Assembly: GCA_051155755.1 (NCBI GenBank)
Contig: DAXETY010000116.1
Location: 1-64,000 of the forward strand
Origin: DAXETY01 sp051155755
GTDB lineage: Bacteria > Desulfobacterota > Desulfobacteria > Desulfobacterales > SG8-13
Reading direction: 5' to 3'
DNA length: 64,000 bases
A program made the translations under genes and the position numbers. The notes under the pieces are model-generated. The model had not been told where the DNA came from, made no database searches, and saw only the letters and a program-made list of their open reading frames with translations. Below, one piece after another: positions 27,471 to 35,970 of the stretch (positions are counted from its first letter, which is position 1; each line of letters starts with the position of its first letter).

Positions 27471-27612
27471 CCAACGGCTCCTCGGCCAAGGAAAAAACCA
27501 TGCACGGACTGCATTCGGTAACGGTCTTTTCCCGGCCCGGCATCGGGCCCAAACGGCGGCTTGAAGACAAGGGGCTCAGAGGCGGATGGAAGCGAAGGCG
27601 GCAACGAATCGC

Positions 27613-28614
27613 TCAATCGCCCAGCATGTCTTTGATGGCATTCAGCACCGGGTTCATCGACTGGGGCACCGCTCGGGGCGAGGGTTGAACCCTGGCCAGA
27701 TGGTTTTTTACGCAGTCGTATTGCTCCCAGCCTTTGAGCTCGTAGTCCAGATCGACCGACTGCCATTTGGCATGCCCGTTTTCCCTCAACCAGTTCAGAT
27801 TCTCGTAAATTAGTTGGGCCACCAGTCCCACATTCTCGCAGTGATAGCGCCGAAAATCGTAGGAAACCAGCACAGCTTTGACCGCGGCGGTCCGCACAGC
27901 GGTTTCCTGCCAGGGGTAAGTGCCGGCCGGAATTTCGCCGTCGGGATAAAATTCCAGTATGCTTTTGTTCATAATCGGAATCACGGCCAGGTTGTCCGAA
28001 GCGGAGACATTTTCACTGAACAGCTTCACCGGGTAGCCGGCGACGTAGAACATGGCATCGATTTCACCGGATTTGAGCCGCGCCAGGGCTTCGTCGGTTC
28101 CGATGGGAACCATGGCCGCCGGTTCGACTCCGGAAACCAGAAACAGCAGGCGGACGGTCAGGTAGGTGCCGCTGCCCTCTTCCCCCACGGCGACCCGTTT
28201 GCCCGCCAGATAATCGAAGTTTTGAATATCGTTTTTACCGACTAGGTGAATTTCCTCGTTGTACAGTGGAAACACCATCTTGGTCTTCTCGGCGATCCGC
28301 TTCAGCACGGGGTCGTCCTGCACCTTGGTAATAAATGCCAGCACGTCCGACTGCACGATGCCCAACTGGGTGTTGGGCCTCTGATAGACCGCGTAGATGT
28401 TTTCCACCGAGCCATTGGTGTTGTCGACCCGCAGCTGGATGTTGTCGCGTTCCAGCAGGGCTCTCAAATTCAGACCAAACTGGTAATAGGTGCCGCGGGG
28501 GCCGCCGGTGACGATCCCCATGGAAATCGGCTCTTGTGCCGCAACAGTGGATGCACCGAGCAGCATCAGCAGTGCCGCACTCCATCCAACGAGTTTATAA
28601 ACATAGCGATTCAT
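27613..28614 (-). CDS. TAXI-family TRAP transporter solute-binding protein
   Basis: A 333-residue periplasmic binding protein. Signal peptide at about residues 1-27 (cleavage after TVAAQ). The mature start ISMGIVTGGPRGTYYQFG carries the TAXI signature, followed by GIVQSDVLAF, GKRVAVGEEGSGT and AMFYVAGYP. Such proteins feed DctQM-type fused TRAP permeases. No permease gene is adjacent, so this is an orphan binding protein here. The frame extends 13 codons further upstream, but the ATG at 28614 has a strong G-rich site and begins the signal peptide. Ligands of this family are often glutamate or other dicarboxylates; none can be assigned. Confidence 0.88.
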   Translation of the reverse strand: MNRYVYKLVGWSAALLMLLGASTVAAQEPISMGIVTGGPRGTYYQFGLNLRALLERDNIQLRVDNTNGSVENIYAVYQRPNTQLGIVQSDVLAFITKVQDDPVLKRIAEKTKMVFPLYNEEIHLVGKNDIQNFDYLAGKRVAVGEEGSGTYLTVRLLFLVSGVEPAAMVPIGTDEALARLKSGEIDAMFYVAGYPVKLFSENVSASDNLAVIPIMNKSILEFYPDGEIPAGTYPWQETAVRTAAVKAVLVSYDFRRYHCENVGLVAQLIYENLNWLRENGHAKWQSVDLDYELKGWEQYDCVKNHLARVQPSPRAVPQSMNPVLNAIKDMLGD

Positions 28615-28875
28615 GGACCCCCCCGGGCGGAAAGTTGCCCCCACCATGGTCAAAATGACCGGATGACGGCTGCCTGCCGTCCACCGGTGCGTGCGAAAAA
28701 CGAAGGCCGGGAGCCCCTGCTAACGGTAACCCGGCCCGAATCGAGGTGATGTCGGCAATCTGACTCCGGCGCAGATGCATATCGACGTACCGCTACCCGG
28801 TACATAAGCATTGCAATTATCATGCAATTCGCAGCGTCGCGCCTTTCGCGAATAAACATAATAAGTTCATTGTAT
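28615..28875. other. Intergenic region upstream of the TAXI gene
   Basis: No gene seen. The right end is AT-rich and precedes the candidate small RNA. Confidence 0.4.
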
Positions 28876-28945
28876 TATGACTTTGCACCGGTCGGTGCCG
28901 AATGAGATAGTGGGAATTGAACTGCCTAAAATTAGGCATTTTTTT
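28876..28945 (+). ncRNA. Candidate small RNA ending in an intrinsic terminator
   Basis: A compact hairpin GCACC-GGTC-GGTGC (28883-28896) is followed by a terminator: TGCCTAAAATTAGGCA (28923-28938) and seven T residues. No plus-strand gene lies upstream that this terminator could serve: the nearest genes on both sides are on the minus strand. TATTAT at about 28873 could be a -10, but the -35 is poor. The terminator is clear; the existence of a transcript is inference. Confidence 0.35.
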
Positions 28946-29194
28946 ACCCAATTTCGGCAAACTCTAAGAAATTTTTTTCACATGCGAAAACAGCATGAGA
29001 CCCAATTGGGGAATGTCAAACCGGGGCGGGGAGGAACGCTCGCGTCGGCCGACCGGCGGTTGAGCGGCCCGTCGTCGTCTTGGATCGACGGATGCCGCGT
29101 CGGTGGGAAAATACTTCCGGGGGGCACCGGAAGTCAAAACGGGCGGGCGGTCCGCTGCATGAATGCCGACGGCGGGACCGGACGGTGCAACGCA
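28946..29194. other. Intergenic region
   Basis: About 250 bases between the candidate small RNA and the end of the next minus-strand gene. Nothing recognisable. Confidence 0.4.
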
Positions 29195-29584
29195 CTATTT
29201 ACCACCGACACCTTCTTTCGGATTCCCGACGTCGCTAATTTCGGTGGTATCGGTTTCCGCCAGCTCGTAAAAGTCCTGCAGTTGCTCCAGGGACAGTCTC
29301 TGATAGTTGAGCCAGTCTCGATTCAATACCACCTGGTTCAAATCACCAATGGCTGCATTCTGATTGGCGACGACAATGGCAACATCCCGCTTGAATTCTT
29401 TTACAAGCTGGTGAACCTGATTTTCGTACCGGTACGTATGAACGCCGATGGCGACGAAGCCCAAAAAAGTGACGATCAATATACTGAAGAATAAAATCCC
29501 GTTCAATCGTTCCGACCGTTGTATTCGCTTCATCAGCGTTTCGTATTCACCGATCGGAATCACCTCTTCGATGCCTTCTTCCAT
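29195..29584 (-). CDS. Membrane-anchored helical protein
   Basis: A 129-residue protein starting at an ATG with an AGGGGG site. A short cytoplasmic head (MEEGIEEVIPIGEYETLMKRIQRSERL) leads into one membrane segment (about 29-49, GILFFSILIVTFLGFVAIGV) and then a mostly helical periplasmic part with NQNAAIGDLNQVVLNRDWLNYQRLSLEQLQDF. No known domain was recognised. It is a stand-alone gene. The layout resembles sensor or septum-associated single-span proteins, but function is unknown. Confidence 0.65.
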   Translation of the reverse strand: MEEGIEEVIPIGEYETLMKRIQRSERLNGILFFSILIVTFLGFVAIGVHTYRYENQVHQLVKEFKRDVAIVVANQNAAIGDLNQVVLNRDWLNYQRLSLEQLQDFYELAETDTTEISDVGNPKEGVGGK

Positions 29585-30137
29585 AACCGCCCCCTTTCTT
29601 GCAAATGACTTCTTTCCGACATTAAATTTGCAAGAACCATGCAAATAAGCGCTTTTCCTCTAAGCATAGTAATCTTATCGACTTATGCGCAGCTCCAGCA
29701 ATCGAGTCATCCATTTACGCGAATATTACTACCCTTTATTGGGAAGATTACCTCCCAACGAAGTCGGACCGGCGATGCGGAACATTTGTATTTCATTGTA
29801 CTCACAGGCAAATTCAACAATCCGAACGAACAGATATCGTCTTATTAATGACTGGAGGTCGGGCCGTCAAGCACGGATTGGATTTTCTCAATTTGTGCTT
29901 GACGGCATAACGAATTTCCGCTTTTTCTGGAACGGAACCGAAGAAATATCTTGGCCTTCGGATGCCTCAATTCACGTGAGATAATTGAGCAGTGCGGATA
30001 AAAAGAAATGCTGGCATGAAAATCCGGTGAAATTCACGGCCGCCCAAAGCGGGCTGTGCGTCGCCCGGTGGAAGCCGAACCCGACGGGCATTCGAAAATC
30101 ATGTGGTTATCACTTGGCTTTGGAGGAGATCACCGGT
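29585..30137. other. Intergenic region with a long inverted repeat
   Basis: About 550 AT-richer bases. Besides the 12-bp inverted repeat listed separately there is no convincing gene; short frames here lack ribosome sites. Confidence 0.4.
29863..29906. repeat. 12-bp perfect inverted repeat with 20-base loop
   Basis: GCCGTCAAGCAC (29863-29874) pairs exactly with GTGCTTGACGGC (29895-29906). It may be a hairpin in a leader RNA of the downstream small membrane protein, or a pair of protein-binding half-sites. There is no T-run after it, so it is not a classic terminator. Confidence 0.5.
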
Positions 30138-30218
30138 ATGGGGATGCTGGAATTTTTCATTATCGCAATGGTGGTCATTGGAATTTTGATTTTCTGGGAT
30201 TATTTACGAAAATCTTGA
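30138..30218 (+). CDS. 26-residue single-span membrane microprotein
   Basis: A strong GGAGGAG site lies about 9 bases before an ATG that opens a 26-codon frame: MGMLEFF, then IIAMVVIGILIFW, then DYLRKS. It is almost entirely one membrane helix with a charged C-terminal end, as in many bacterial small membrane proteins. The frame is open upstream as well, but the upstream part has no matching ribosome site and reads like non-coding sequence. A strong hairpin follows about 60 bases downstream. Function unknown; expression would need proof. Confidence 0.5.
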   Translation: MGMLEFFIIAMVVIGILIFWDYLRKS

Positions 30219-30278
30219 TGGGAACCTCCGGCCAGGCGACCGGTCACCGCAAACCATCGGCCGCTGTTTGATGCGGGC

Positions 30279-30305
30279 CGCAGGCAACCGAACCGGTTGC
30301 CTGCG
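30279..30305. terminator. Strong 12-bp hairpin, possible bidirectional terminator
   Basis: CGCAGGCAACCG/CGGTTGCCTGCG with a 3-base loop is perfect over 12 bp. It lies between the small membrane protein (plus) and the end of the DUF3141 gene (minus). No T-run follows on either strand, so it may instead stabilise 3' ends. Confidence 0.5.
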
Positions 30306-30420
30306 CACACCGGCAATATCGGCTGGATATGCAATCGGTGGCCGGTTTCGCTTGCAGCCGGGAAACCGGCGGTTTTCGCACACTCCCTCTTGCAACCCGG
30401 ACCGACGCGTCTTGCCTCGG

Positions 30421-32625
30421 TTATGATTCCAGCAGCCCGATGATTTCTGCAACGATGCTTTGTTCCTGTGGCTTGAGGTGGATTTCGGCCATTTCCACGG
30501 CTTCCCGGAAAAGGGCCAGGGCCTCGTCTCGATCTTTGCGGCTGGAAAGCAGCTTTGGCAAAACCTCGAGAGCCTGCTCCGTGTCGGTTTGCAGGATCCG
30601 CGCCTGATCGCGCACGATTTCCCGCAGAAGCTCCGGACCGATGCTGCGCAGACGATCGTTGGATCGGATCAATCTCTCGGCCGTCTGATACCCCTTACGG
30701 GCCAGTTCTCCGTCTGCCAGCATGAGTGCCAGAATCATGCGAACGATCGCCTCGGGGAAACCGCCTTTGCCCATGACATTGCGCCAGTGATTCGCGTCCA
30801 TGCGCCGAAGTTCTTCCAGCAGCGACGCCATGGCCTGGGAACCCGGAAGAGAGGGCGGGTACAACACTTTCATCCACGGGCTTTCGTAGATCGCTCGGAA
30901 CAGATGTTCACTGCCGCGGTCACGCACTTCCCGCCAGAATTCCAGACCGGACATCACACTTTGTGAAAGCAGTCCCTCCAGCCGCCGGCAGGCATTGTCT
31001 TCGGGGGCGGGTTTGCGAAGACCGCGCTTGCGGATCATCGACGCCCAAAATTTTACCGGCATCAGCCAGGGATTCAGGTCGGAAATCAGATAACGCTGCA
31101 TTCGCAGGACGTGGAGCTGACGCATCAGTTCGGACGAGAACTCAGACGCCATTAAGCGCACCCAAGGGGCCGCGGCGGTCCGATACAGGTGATCGTTGAA
31201 CCGCGAAACCGCACGGACGGCGTGAAATGCCCGCTCGTCTTCATCGCCTTCGTCGGCGGCCAGCATTTCCTCGGTGGTTCGCTCAAGGTACCGCACCTGG
31301 TACTCGCCCGGTTGATCCGGATCCGCTTCGATCAGCATTTCGTAGAGGCCCGGCGGCAAATAGTCGAGCATATCGAAGCTGGCGATGATTTCCCGATGTT
31401 CTTTGCGGGCGATTTTGGCGGAAACAAAAATTCCAAGGTGACCAATGGTGTCGTGCCGGTGAACGACAATGACCTGTCCCCGGCGGCGAATCTCGTCGAC
31501 GGTTCCGTAGACCCGCAAAATCCAGTTGAAGGCCTGCGGCGGCGGGGTGATGTTGTCGCCGAAGGAGGCAAAGACGACCACCGGGTTGTTGTTGTTGCGC
31601 AGGTCCACGATTTTGCCGGCCTCGAGCTCGAATTCGCCCCGCTCGAGTTTGTTGCCCACGAAAAGGCTGTCCACGATGGTATGAATTTCCCCGGCGGACA
31701 TCCGGAAAAATCCGCCCCACCATCGCTCGAAATCCAGGTAGCGGGATGCTTCCGTGTCGATGTTGGCAAACAGATGGTATTGCTTGCCCCAGAGCGTGTT
31801 GGCCGGATTGAGATCTTCGAAGTTGGCCACCAGGTGGACTCCGTCGAATTCGCCGTTGCCGATGTCACTGATCAGTGAGGCCAGCCAGGCGCCCCCCAGC
31901 AACCCACCGCGATAGCGCAGGGAAGAAGTCCCCTGCACACCGCCCCAATAGGAAAGCGGTGATCCGTTGAACACCATCGGACCGACCAGGTCCGGCCGCT
32001 CGGCCCCGATCAAAGCGGCCGCCCATCCGCCCTGGCAGTTGCCGATTACCGCCGGTTTGGGCGCGTCGGGATGCCGACTCCGCACCGTCTCGACAAACCG
32101 GATCTGGGCATCGCGCACGTCCGCCAGGCTCTGGCCTTTCACCGGCCGGGTGGAGAAAATCATGAAGTAAACCGGATGGCCGGCATCCAGGGCCATGCCG
32201 ATCTGGGAATCCTGTTTGGCCCCGCCGATTCCCGGTCCGTGGCCGGCGCGCGGATCGATAATCACGATGGGCCGGCTGACAGCCTTCGGGGCTTCAGCGG
32301 CTGCTTGGGAGCGATGCCGCCGCTCGGTGCCGGCGGCCGACGGTACCGACCCGGATGAGTCGGACTGCCGGGAGCGGCGGTCGGTGATGCGAACCAGGGC
32401 GTAATTTACCGGTCGCTCCAGGCTGAGTCCGTCCAGAACCGTCTCATAATCGAACACCAGCACCGGCGGTTGTCCCCGGCGCAGGTGCCTCAAATAGTTG
32501 TTGCCGCGGCGGCGCAGAACGTCCCAGAACAAAACGCTTCGCTGGGCCGAATCGATCAGATAATCGTTTGCTTCCAGGCTCCACTGGAACCACTGCAGCG
32601 GGGCAAATTGCGTTTGGGTCATCAT
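30421..32625 (-). CDS. DUF3141 alpha/beta-hydrolase-like protein
   Basis: A 734-residue protein. The N-terminal ~450 residues are an alpha/beta-hydrolase related to PHB synthase: IVIIDPRAGHGPGIGG, VYFMIFSTRPVKGQSLADV, then VIGNCQGGWAAALI, a Gly-x-Cys-x-Gly-Gly nucleophile elbow with Cys as in PhaC. A DNITPPPQAFNWI segment supplies the Asp and HDTIGHLGIFVS the His of the triad. The C-terminal ~250 residues are helical and include a TerB-like segment (MILALMLADGELARKGYQTAERLIR). This is the DUF3141 family, often found beside acetate/acetyl-phosphate genes; those are absent here. Its substrate is unknown. Confidence 0.82.
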   Translation of the reverse strand: MMTQTQFAPLQWFQWSLEANDYLIDSAQRSVLFWDVLRRRGNNYLRHLRRGQPPVLVFDYETVLDGLSLERPVNYALVRITDRRSRQSDSSGSVPSAAGTERRHRSQAAAEAPKAVSRPIVIIDPRAGHGPGIGGAKQDSQIGMALDAGHPVYFMIFSTRPVKGQSLADVRDAQIRFVETVRSRHPDAPKPAVIGNCQGGWAAALIGAERPDLVGPMVFNGSPLSYWGGVQGTSSLRYRGGLLGGAWLASLISDIGNGEFDGVHLVANFEDLNPANTLWGKQYHLFANIDTEASRYLDFERWWGGFFRMSAGEIHTIVDSLFVGNKLERGEFELEAGKIVDLRNNNNPVVVFASFGDNITPPPQAFNWILRVYGTVDEIRRRGQVIVVHRHDTIGHLGIFVSAKIARKEHREIIASFDMLDYLPPGLYEMLIEADPDQPGEYQVRYLERTTEEMLAADEGDEDERAFHAVRAVSRFNDHLYRTAAAPWVRLMASEFSSELMRQLHVLRMQRYLISDLNPWLMPVKFWASMIRKRGLRKPAPEDNACRRLEGLLSQSVMSGLEFWREVRDRGSEHLFRAIYESPWMKVLYPPSLPGSQAMASLLEELRRMDANHWRNVMGKGGFPEAIVRMILALMLADGELARKGYQTAERLIRSNDRLRSIGPELLREIVRDQARILQTDTEQALEVLPKLLSSRKDRDEALALFREAVEMAEIHLKPQEQSIVAEIIGLLES

Positions 32626-32785
32626 CAGGCTTTCGATCCTCGCAGATATTCAGATGTTGTTTATGTATGGGGGAAATGTTCAGGAAATATTCGGACCGGC
32701 CCAAAAAAAATCCGTGTGATGGGCTAAATTGGCCGCTGTTATCCCGGACGTGTCGGCGGAACCGGGTGCGCAGTGCCACTGGGGC

Positions 32786-33364
32786 TCAGGGAGATACGGC
32801 CACATTTTCCGGGTGATGCTGCTCCAATTCCCGGAGTTCGGTTTGCGCTTCCAGGTGCTCCAGTTCCAGTTCTTTGATTTCGTATCGCAGCTCCAGACGA
32901 CGCTCTTTGCTCAGGTCGTCAGTGTAGACCAAATCTTCCTTCTGGGCAATCTGCCTTTCAATGGCACTCAGCTGCTGCTGGAGTTTGTCCACCGCAGCAT
33001 TGTACCTGTGAATTTCCAAACCACTTCGATAGGCATTCAGGAACGCACTTTCGAGCTCCGGGGGGCATACACCGCGATAGGCCCGCCCCATTTTTCCCTG
33101 CTCGTAGCCGCTTTCTTCGGTGCAGTATCCGCGGAGGCCTTCATCCCGGCCTCGATAATAGGCATTGCGGTCCGCTCGGATGCCGTGTTCGGCACAGGCA
33201 TCCATATGTCGTTGCAATTGGGCTCGGGGCGTTCCGGCGGCGCCGTCCCGGTAGCCGATCTGATACCAGTCGGCCTCGAGGCATTCGTTTTTCGACATCG
33301 TCGCACAACCGGCACATAGACCTGTGAGCAGCAATGACAGGACCACTTTTTTAAACGTTTGCAT
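32786..33364 (-). CDS. DUF2799-type lipoprotein
   Basis: A 192-residue exported lipoprotein. A signal segment (MQTFKKVVLSLLLTGLCAGC) ends in a lipobox-like CAGC. The following CLEADWYQIGYRDGAAG and AYYRGRDEGLRGYCTEESGYEQG, with repeated YxxGxxDG/YxxG motifs, are typical of DUF2799. A C-terminal coiled coil (about 115-180) with alternating Leu and charged residues closes it. An AGGAGAG site precedes the ATG at 33364; the frame is open to 33457 without a better start. Family function is unknown. Confidence 0.8.
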   Translation of the reverse strand: MQTFKKVVLSLLLTGLCAGCATMSKNECLEADWYQIGYRDGAAGTPRAQLQRHMDACAEHGIRADRNAYYRGRDEGLRGYCTEESGYEQGKMGRAYRGVCPPELESAFLNAYRSGLEIHRYNAAVDKLQQQLSAIERQIAQKEDLVYTDDLSKERRLELRYEIKELELEHLEAQTELRELEQHHPENVAVSP

Positions 33365-33691
33365 GCGGGTCTCTCCTGCTGGGAATGATCGAGTTAACAT
33401 GATGCAGGCCGAAAGTCGAATCATCTGGGCTTGCAAAGAGTACGCCATATGATTCATATGGTTGAATAACCCTTTATTTCAAGTATATAAATCAAATTTT
33501 CAAAGAAACCATAAATCCCGTTATGCCAAAATTTGACACCGCCGATCACCGATCCTGTCAAAAATCGGTCCATGCCGGGATCCATTCCGGCCGGATGGGA
33601 TGCGGTTTTTCAAACCCGGCCGGCGGCTTAAAAACGGAAACTTTCTGCGGCGACAAAGCCGGTTTGGATCATCTTCGATCGCCGGCCTGAA
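33365..33691. other. Intergenic region
   Basis: AT-rich sequence upstream of the DUF2799 gene (about 33400-33530), then GC-rich sequence without a gene. No repeat or terminator of note. Confidence 0.4.
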
Positions 33692-33719
33692 TTGAAAATA
33701 GGACAAAAATGATTAATTT
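33692..33719 (+). promoter_or_regulatory. Candidate promoter of the radical SAM gene
   Basis: TTGAAA (33692-33697), a 16-base spacer and TAATTT (33714-33719) lie 54 bases before the start codon. Confidence 0.4.
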
Positions 33720-33772
33720 TGAGGTTTGAAACTTTATGTTCGCTATGCCACTCAAAGGGAAAGGAATCCGAA

Positions 33773-34834
33773 ATGGTCTCGGCAGCTGAAAAGCGCTACG
33801 AATTTGAAACCGGTGTGTATCGGCCGCCGAGCGAGGGCGGAAGCGACTCGCTGCTGGTGCGCTTTACGCGTAACTGTCCATGGAACCGGTGCGAATTCTG
33901 CGGTATGTACAAAACCGAGAAATTCGAGCTGCGCAGCCCCGAAGAGATCAAAGGCGACATCGACGCCATGGCGGCCATCCGGGACGACCTCGTGCAAATT
34001 TCCCGGCGCCTCGGCCAGGGCGGTGCGGTGACGCGGGATGCCGCGGTGGCACTGATTGAAAAAAATCCGGAACTAAATTACCATCCGGGTTTCGTGATGG
34101 TATACCACTGGCTGGTCGCAGGCGGGAAAACGGCCTTTTTGCAGGATGCCAACAGCCTGATCATGAAAACCGACCACCTGGTGGAAGCCCTGAAGTATTT
34201 GCGGCAAACATTTCCCACCCTGGAGCGGGTGACCAGCTATGCCCGCTCCAAGACCCTGGTGCAGAAAAAAATAGTTGAGCTGATTTCCATCCGCGATGCA
34301 GGCCTCGACCGGCTGCACGTCGGTCTGGAAAGCGGCGACGATGAAGTGCTCAACCGAATTCGGAAAGGGGTCACCGCTGAGCACCACATCAAGGGCGGGC
34401 GCAAGGCGCTCGAGGCCGGTTTTCAGCTGTCGGAATACTGGATGCCCGGACTGGGCGGTAAAGCGCTCTGGGAGCCGCATGCACGCAACACCGCCCGGGT
34501 GCTCAATGCAATCGACCCCCACTACATACGGTCCCGCCCGGTTTACCCGATTCCCGGAACGCCGCTGCATGCCGCGATCGAAAACCGAGAGTTTCAAATG
34601 CTTTCGGCCCGGGAGCATTTGACCGAACTCCGACTGACGGTCGAAAACCTCGAGGTGACCTCGCGGGTATGCTTCGACCATGCGGGCAACTACTGGAAGG
34701 ACCGTGACGGCGGCCTGCTTTTGTCCCAGAGTTACGAAGGCTACAAGTTCCCGGAAGAAAAATCCCGTCTGCTGGCCCGGATCGACGAGGGCCTGCAGGC
34801 CGACAACTCCCGCCCGGAATTTTTGCGGCTTTGA
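33773..34834 (+). CDS. Radical SAM protein
   Basis: A 353-residue radical SAM enzyme. The cluster-binding motif near the N-terminus is CPWNRCEFC (about residues 35-43), a CX4CX2C spacing rather than the common CX3CX2C. The barrel continues with ERVTSYARSKTLVQK, DRLHVGLESGDDEVLNRIRKGVT and YWMPGLGGK, the SAM-binding features of the Elp3/HemN-like group. The ATG at 33773 has an AAGGA site. It is monocistronic and convergent with the next gene. The family is widespread in sulfate reducers, but the reaction is not known. Confidence 0.85.
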   Translation: MVSAAEKRYEFETGVYRPPSEGGSDSLLVRFTRNCPWNRCEFCGMYKTEKFELRSPEEIKGDIDAMAAIRDDLVQISRRLGQGGAVTRDAAVALIEKNPELNYHPGFVMVYHWLVAGGKTAFLQDANSLIMKTDHLVEALKYLRQTFPTLERVTSYARSKTLVQKKIVELISIRDAGLDRLHVGLESGDDEVLNRIRKGVTAEHHIKGGRKALEAGFQLSEYWMPGLGGKALWEPHARNTARVLNAIDPHYIRSRPVYPIPGTPLHAAIENREFQMLSAREHLTELRLTVENLEVTSRVCFDHAGNYWKDRDGGLLLSQSYEGYKFPEEKSRLLARIDEGLQADNSRPEFLRL

Positions 34835-34871
34835 AGTCCGGCCCGGGAAAAGTTCCTTTTCGCGGAGCCGA

Positions 34872-35675
34872 TTATTCTTCCGGCAGCGAGCGAATCCAGG
34901 AAGGATCATCGAACCAACGCTGGGTGGCCGCTTCCAGATCGCCGCTGCCCCGGACGAGATTCAAAAAATTCTGGACCCAGTTGATCATCAGCGTATCGGC
35001 CGGAATCCCGATGCCGATCGGTTCGAAGGTCAGTCGCGATTCGCCGGCGACCAGCCCCCGATCCTGGTGACGGAATGCGGCCACCGCACAGTAAGGGTAG
35101 TCGGCAATCAAGGCGTCGATATCATCGTCGAACAGTTTTTCCAGTGCCTCGTTGTAAGAAGAAACCGTTACGAGTTTGGCATTGGGGGCCGCCTTCCGTA
35201 CAAAAAGCTCACTGGTGGACGCCTTCAACGCCGCGATTGAAAATTCCGCTTTGTTCAATCCCTCCGCACTCTGCAGCGCTGCGATGTTTCGGGTTTTGGT
35301 CAGAATGCCCTTGCCGGAGATAAAATACGGGCCCACAAAAGCGACGCTCAGGTTGCGGTTCGGCGTCATGGTCATACCGGACAGGATCACGTCCACTTTT
35401 TGGGCTTCCAGGGCACTGAGCAAATCTGCAAACGCCATGGTTTGAAAGCGGACCTTCACCCCCATGGCGGCCGCCATCATGCGGGCCAGATCCGCGTCGA
35501 GACCGATGATATCCCCGTCTTGGGTCTTGACATTCAACGGCGGCTGGGTGCCGGTCACGCCGACGACCAGTTCCCCTTTTTGCACAATACGATCCAGCAC
35601 TGACGCCGCCGCCGGGTTTACCAGCAGCAGCGCCAGCGCCAAAATCGCCCAAATTAGAATCAGAGTTCTTTTCAT
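34872..35675 (-). CDS. Amino-acid-type ABC transporter substrate-binding protein
   Basis: A 267-residue family-3 solute-binding protein. Signal peptide at about 1-24 (cleavage after PAAAS). The mature part shows LVVGVTGTQPPLNVKTQDGDIIGLDADLAR, VDVILSGMTMTPNRNLSVAF and the C-terminal WFDDPSWIRSLPEE. It binds a polar amino acid or related compound in the periplasm. No permease or ATPase gene is adjacent, so it is an orphan here. The ATG has an AAGGA site. Specificity cannot be told. Confidence 0.88.
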   Translation of the reverse strand: MKRTLILIWAILALALLLVNPAAASVLDRIVQKGELVVGVTGTQPPLNVKTQDGDIIGLDADLARMMAAAMGVKVRFQTMAFADLLSALEAQKVDVILSGMTMTPNRNLSVAFVGPYFISGKGILTKTRNIAALQSAEGLNKAEFSIAALKASTSELFVRKAAPNAKLVTVSSYNEALEKLFDDDIDALIADYPYCAVAAFRHQDRGLVAGESRLTFEPIGIGIPADTLMINWVQNFLNLVRGSGDLEAATQRWFDDPSWIRSLPEE

Positions 35676-35831
35676 CGCGGCTTCCTTTCATGAATGGAGG
35701 GATTTTGGATTGCGAAAAGATGTCAGTTATACTAATCAAGTCGCCGGAAAAAGCAACCGGCGACCCGGATTTCAGCCGCTTGCGGCCCGGTTCGGAAATC
35801 GGTGCTGTCCACCCTCATTGGTGATGAGTGA

Positions 35832-35970
35832 GTCAAAAACCACCAGCGAAGCGGGTGGCTTGAATTTTCTTTCTGCGGCAATCGCCGCCGGCAAGAAAAC
35901 ACAGAAGCACTTTTGTGCTTCGATGTTGAACTTGGACCGGGTGCGTCGCACTCGATTCGGGCAAGAATGA
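35832..35970 (+). repeat. Structured four-hairpin repeat, copy 3
   Basis: A 139-bp copy. Hairpin 3 (GAAGCAC/GTGCTTC) is perfect; hairpin 4 ACCGGGTGC/GCACTCGAT keeps pairing with one wobble and one mismatch; hairpin 1 has one mismatch. The element ends GGGCAAGAATGA, and the ATG codons of the downstream enzyme lie at 35967 and 35973, inside or just after it. As in copy 1, the element forms the 5' leader of a plus-strand gene. Confidence 0.85.

Noticed and set aside
28923..28945. Terminator considered as belonging to the TAXI or membrane-protein gene
   Set aside because: Both neighbouring genes are on the minus strand, and the T-run is on the plus strand only.
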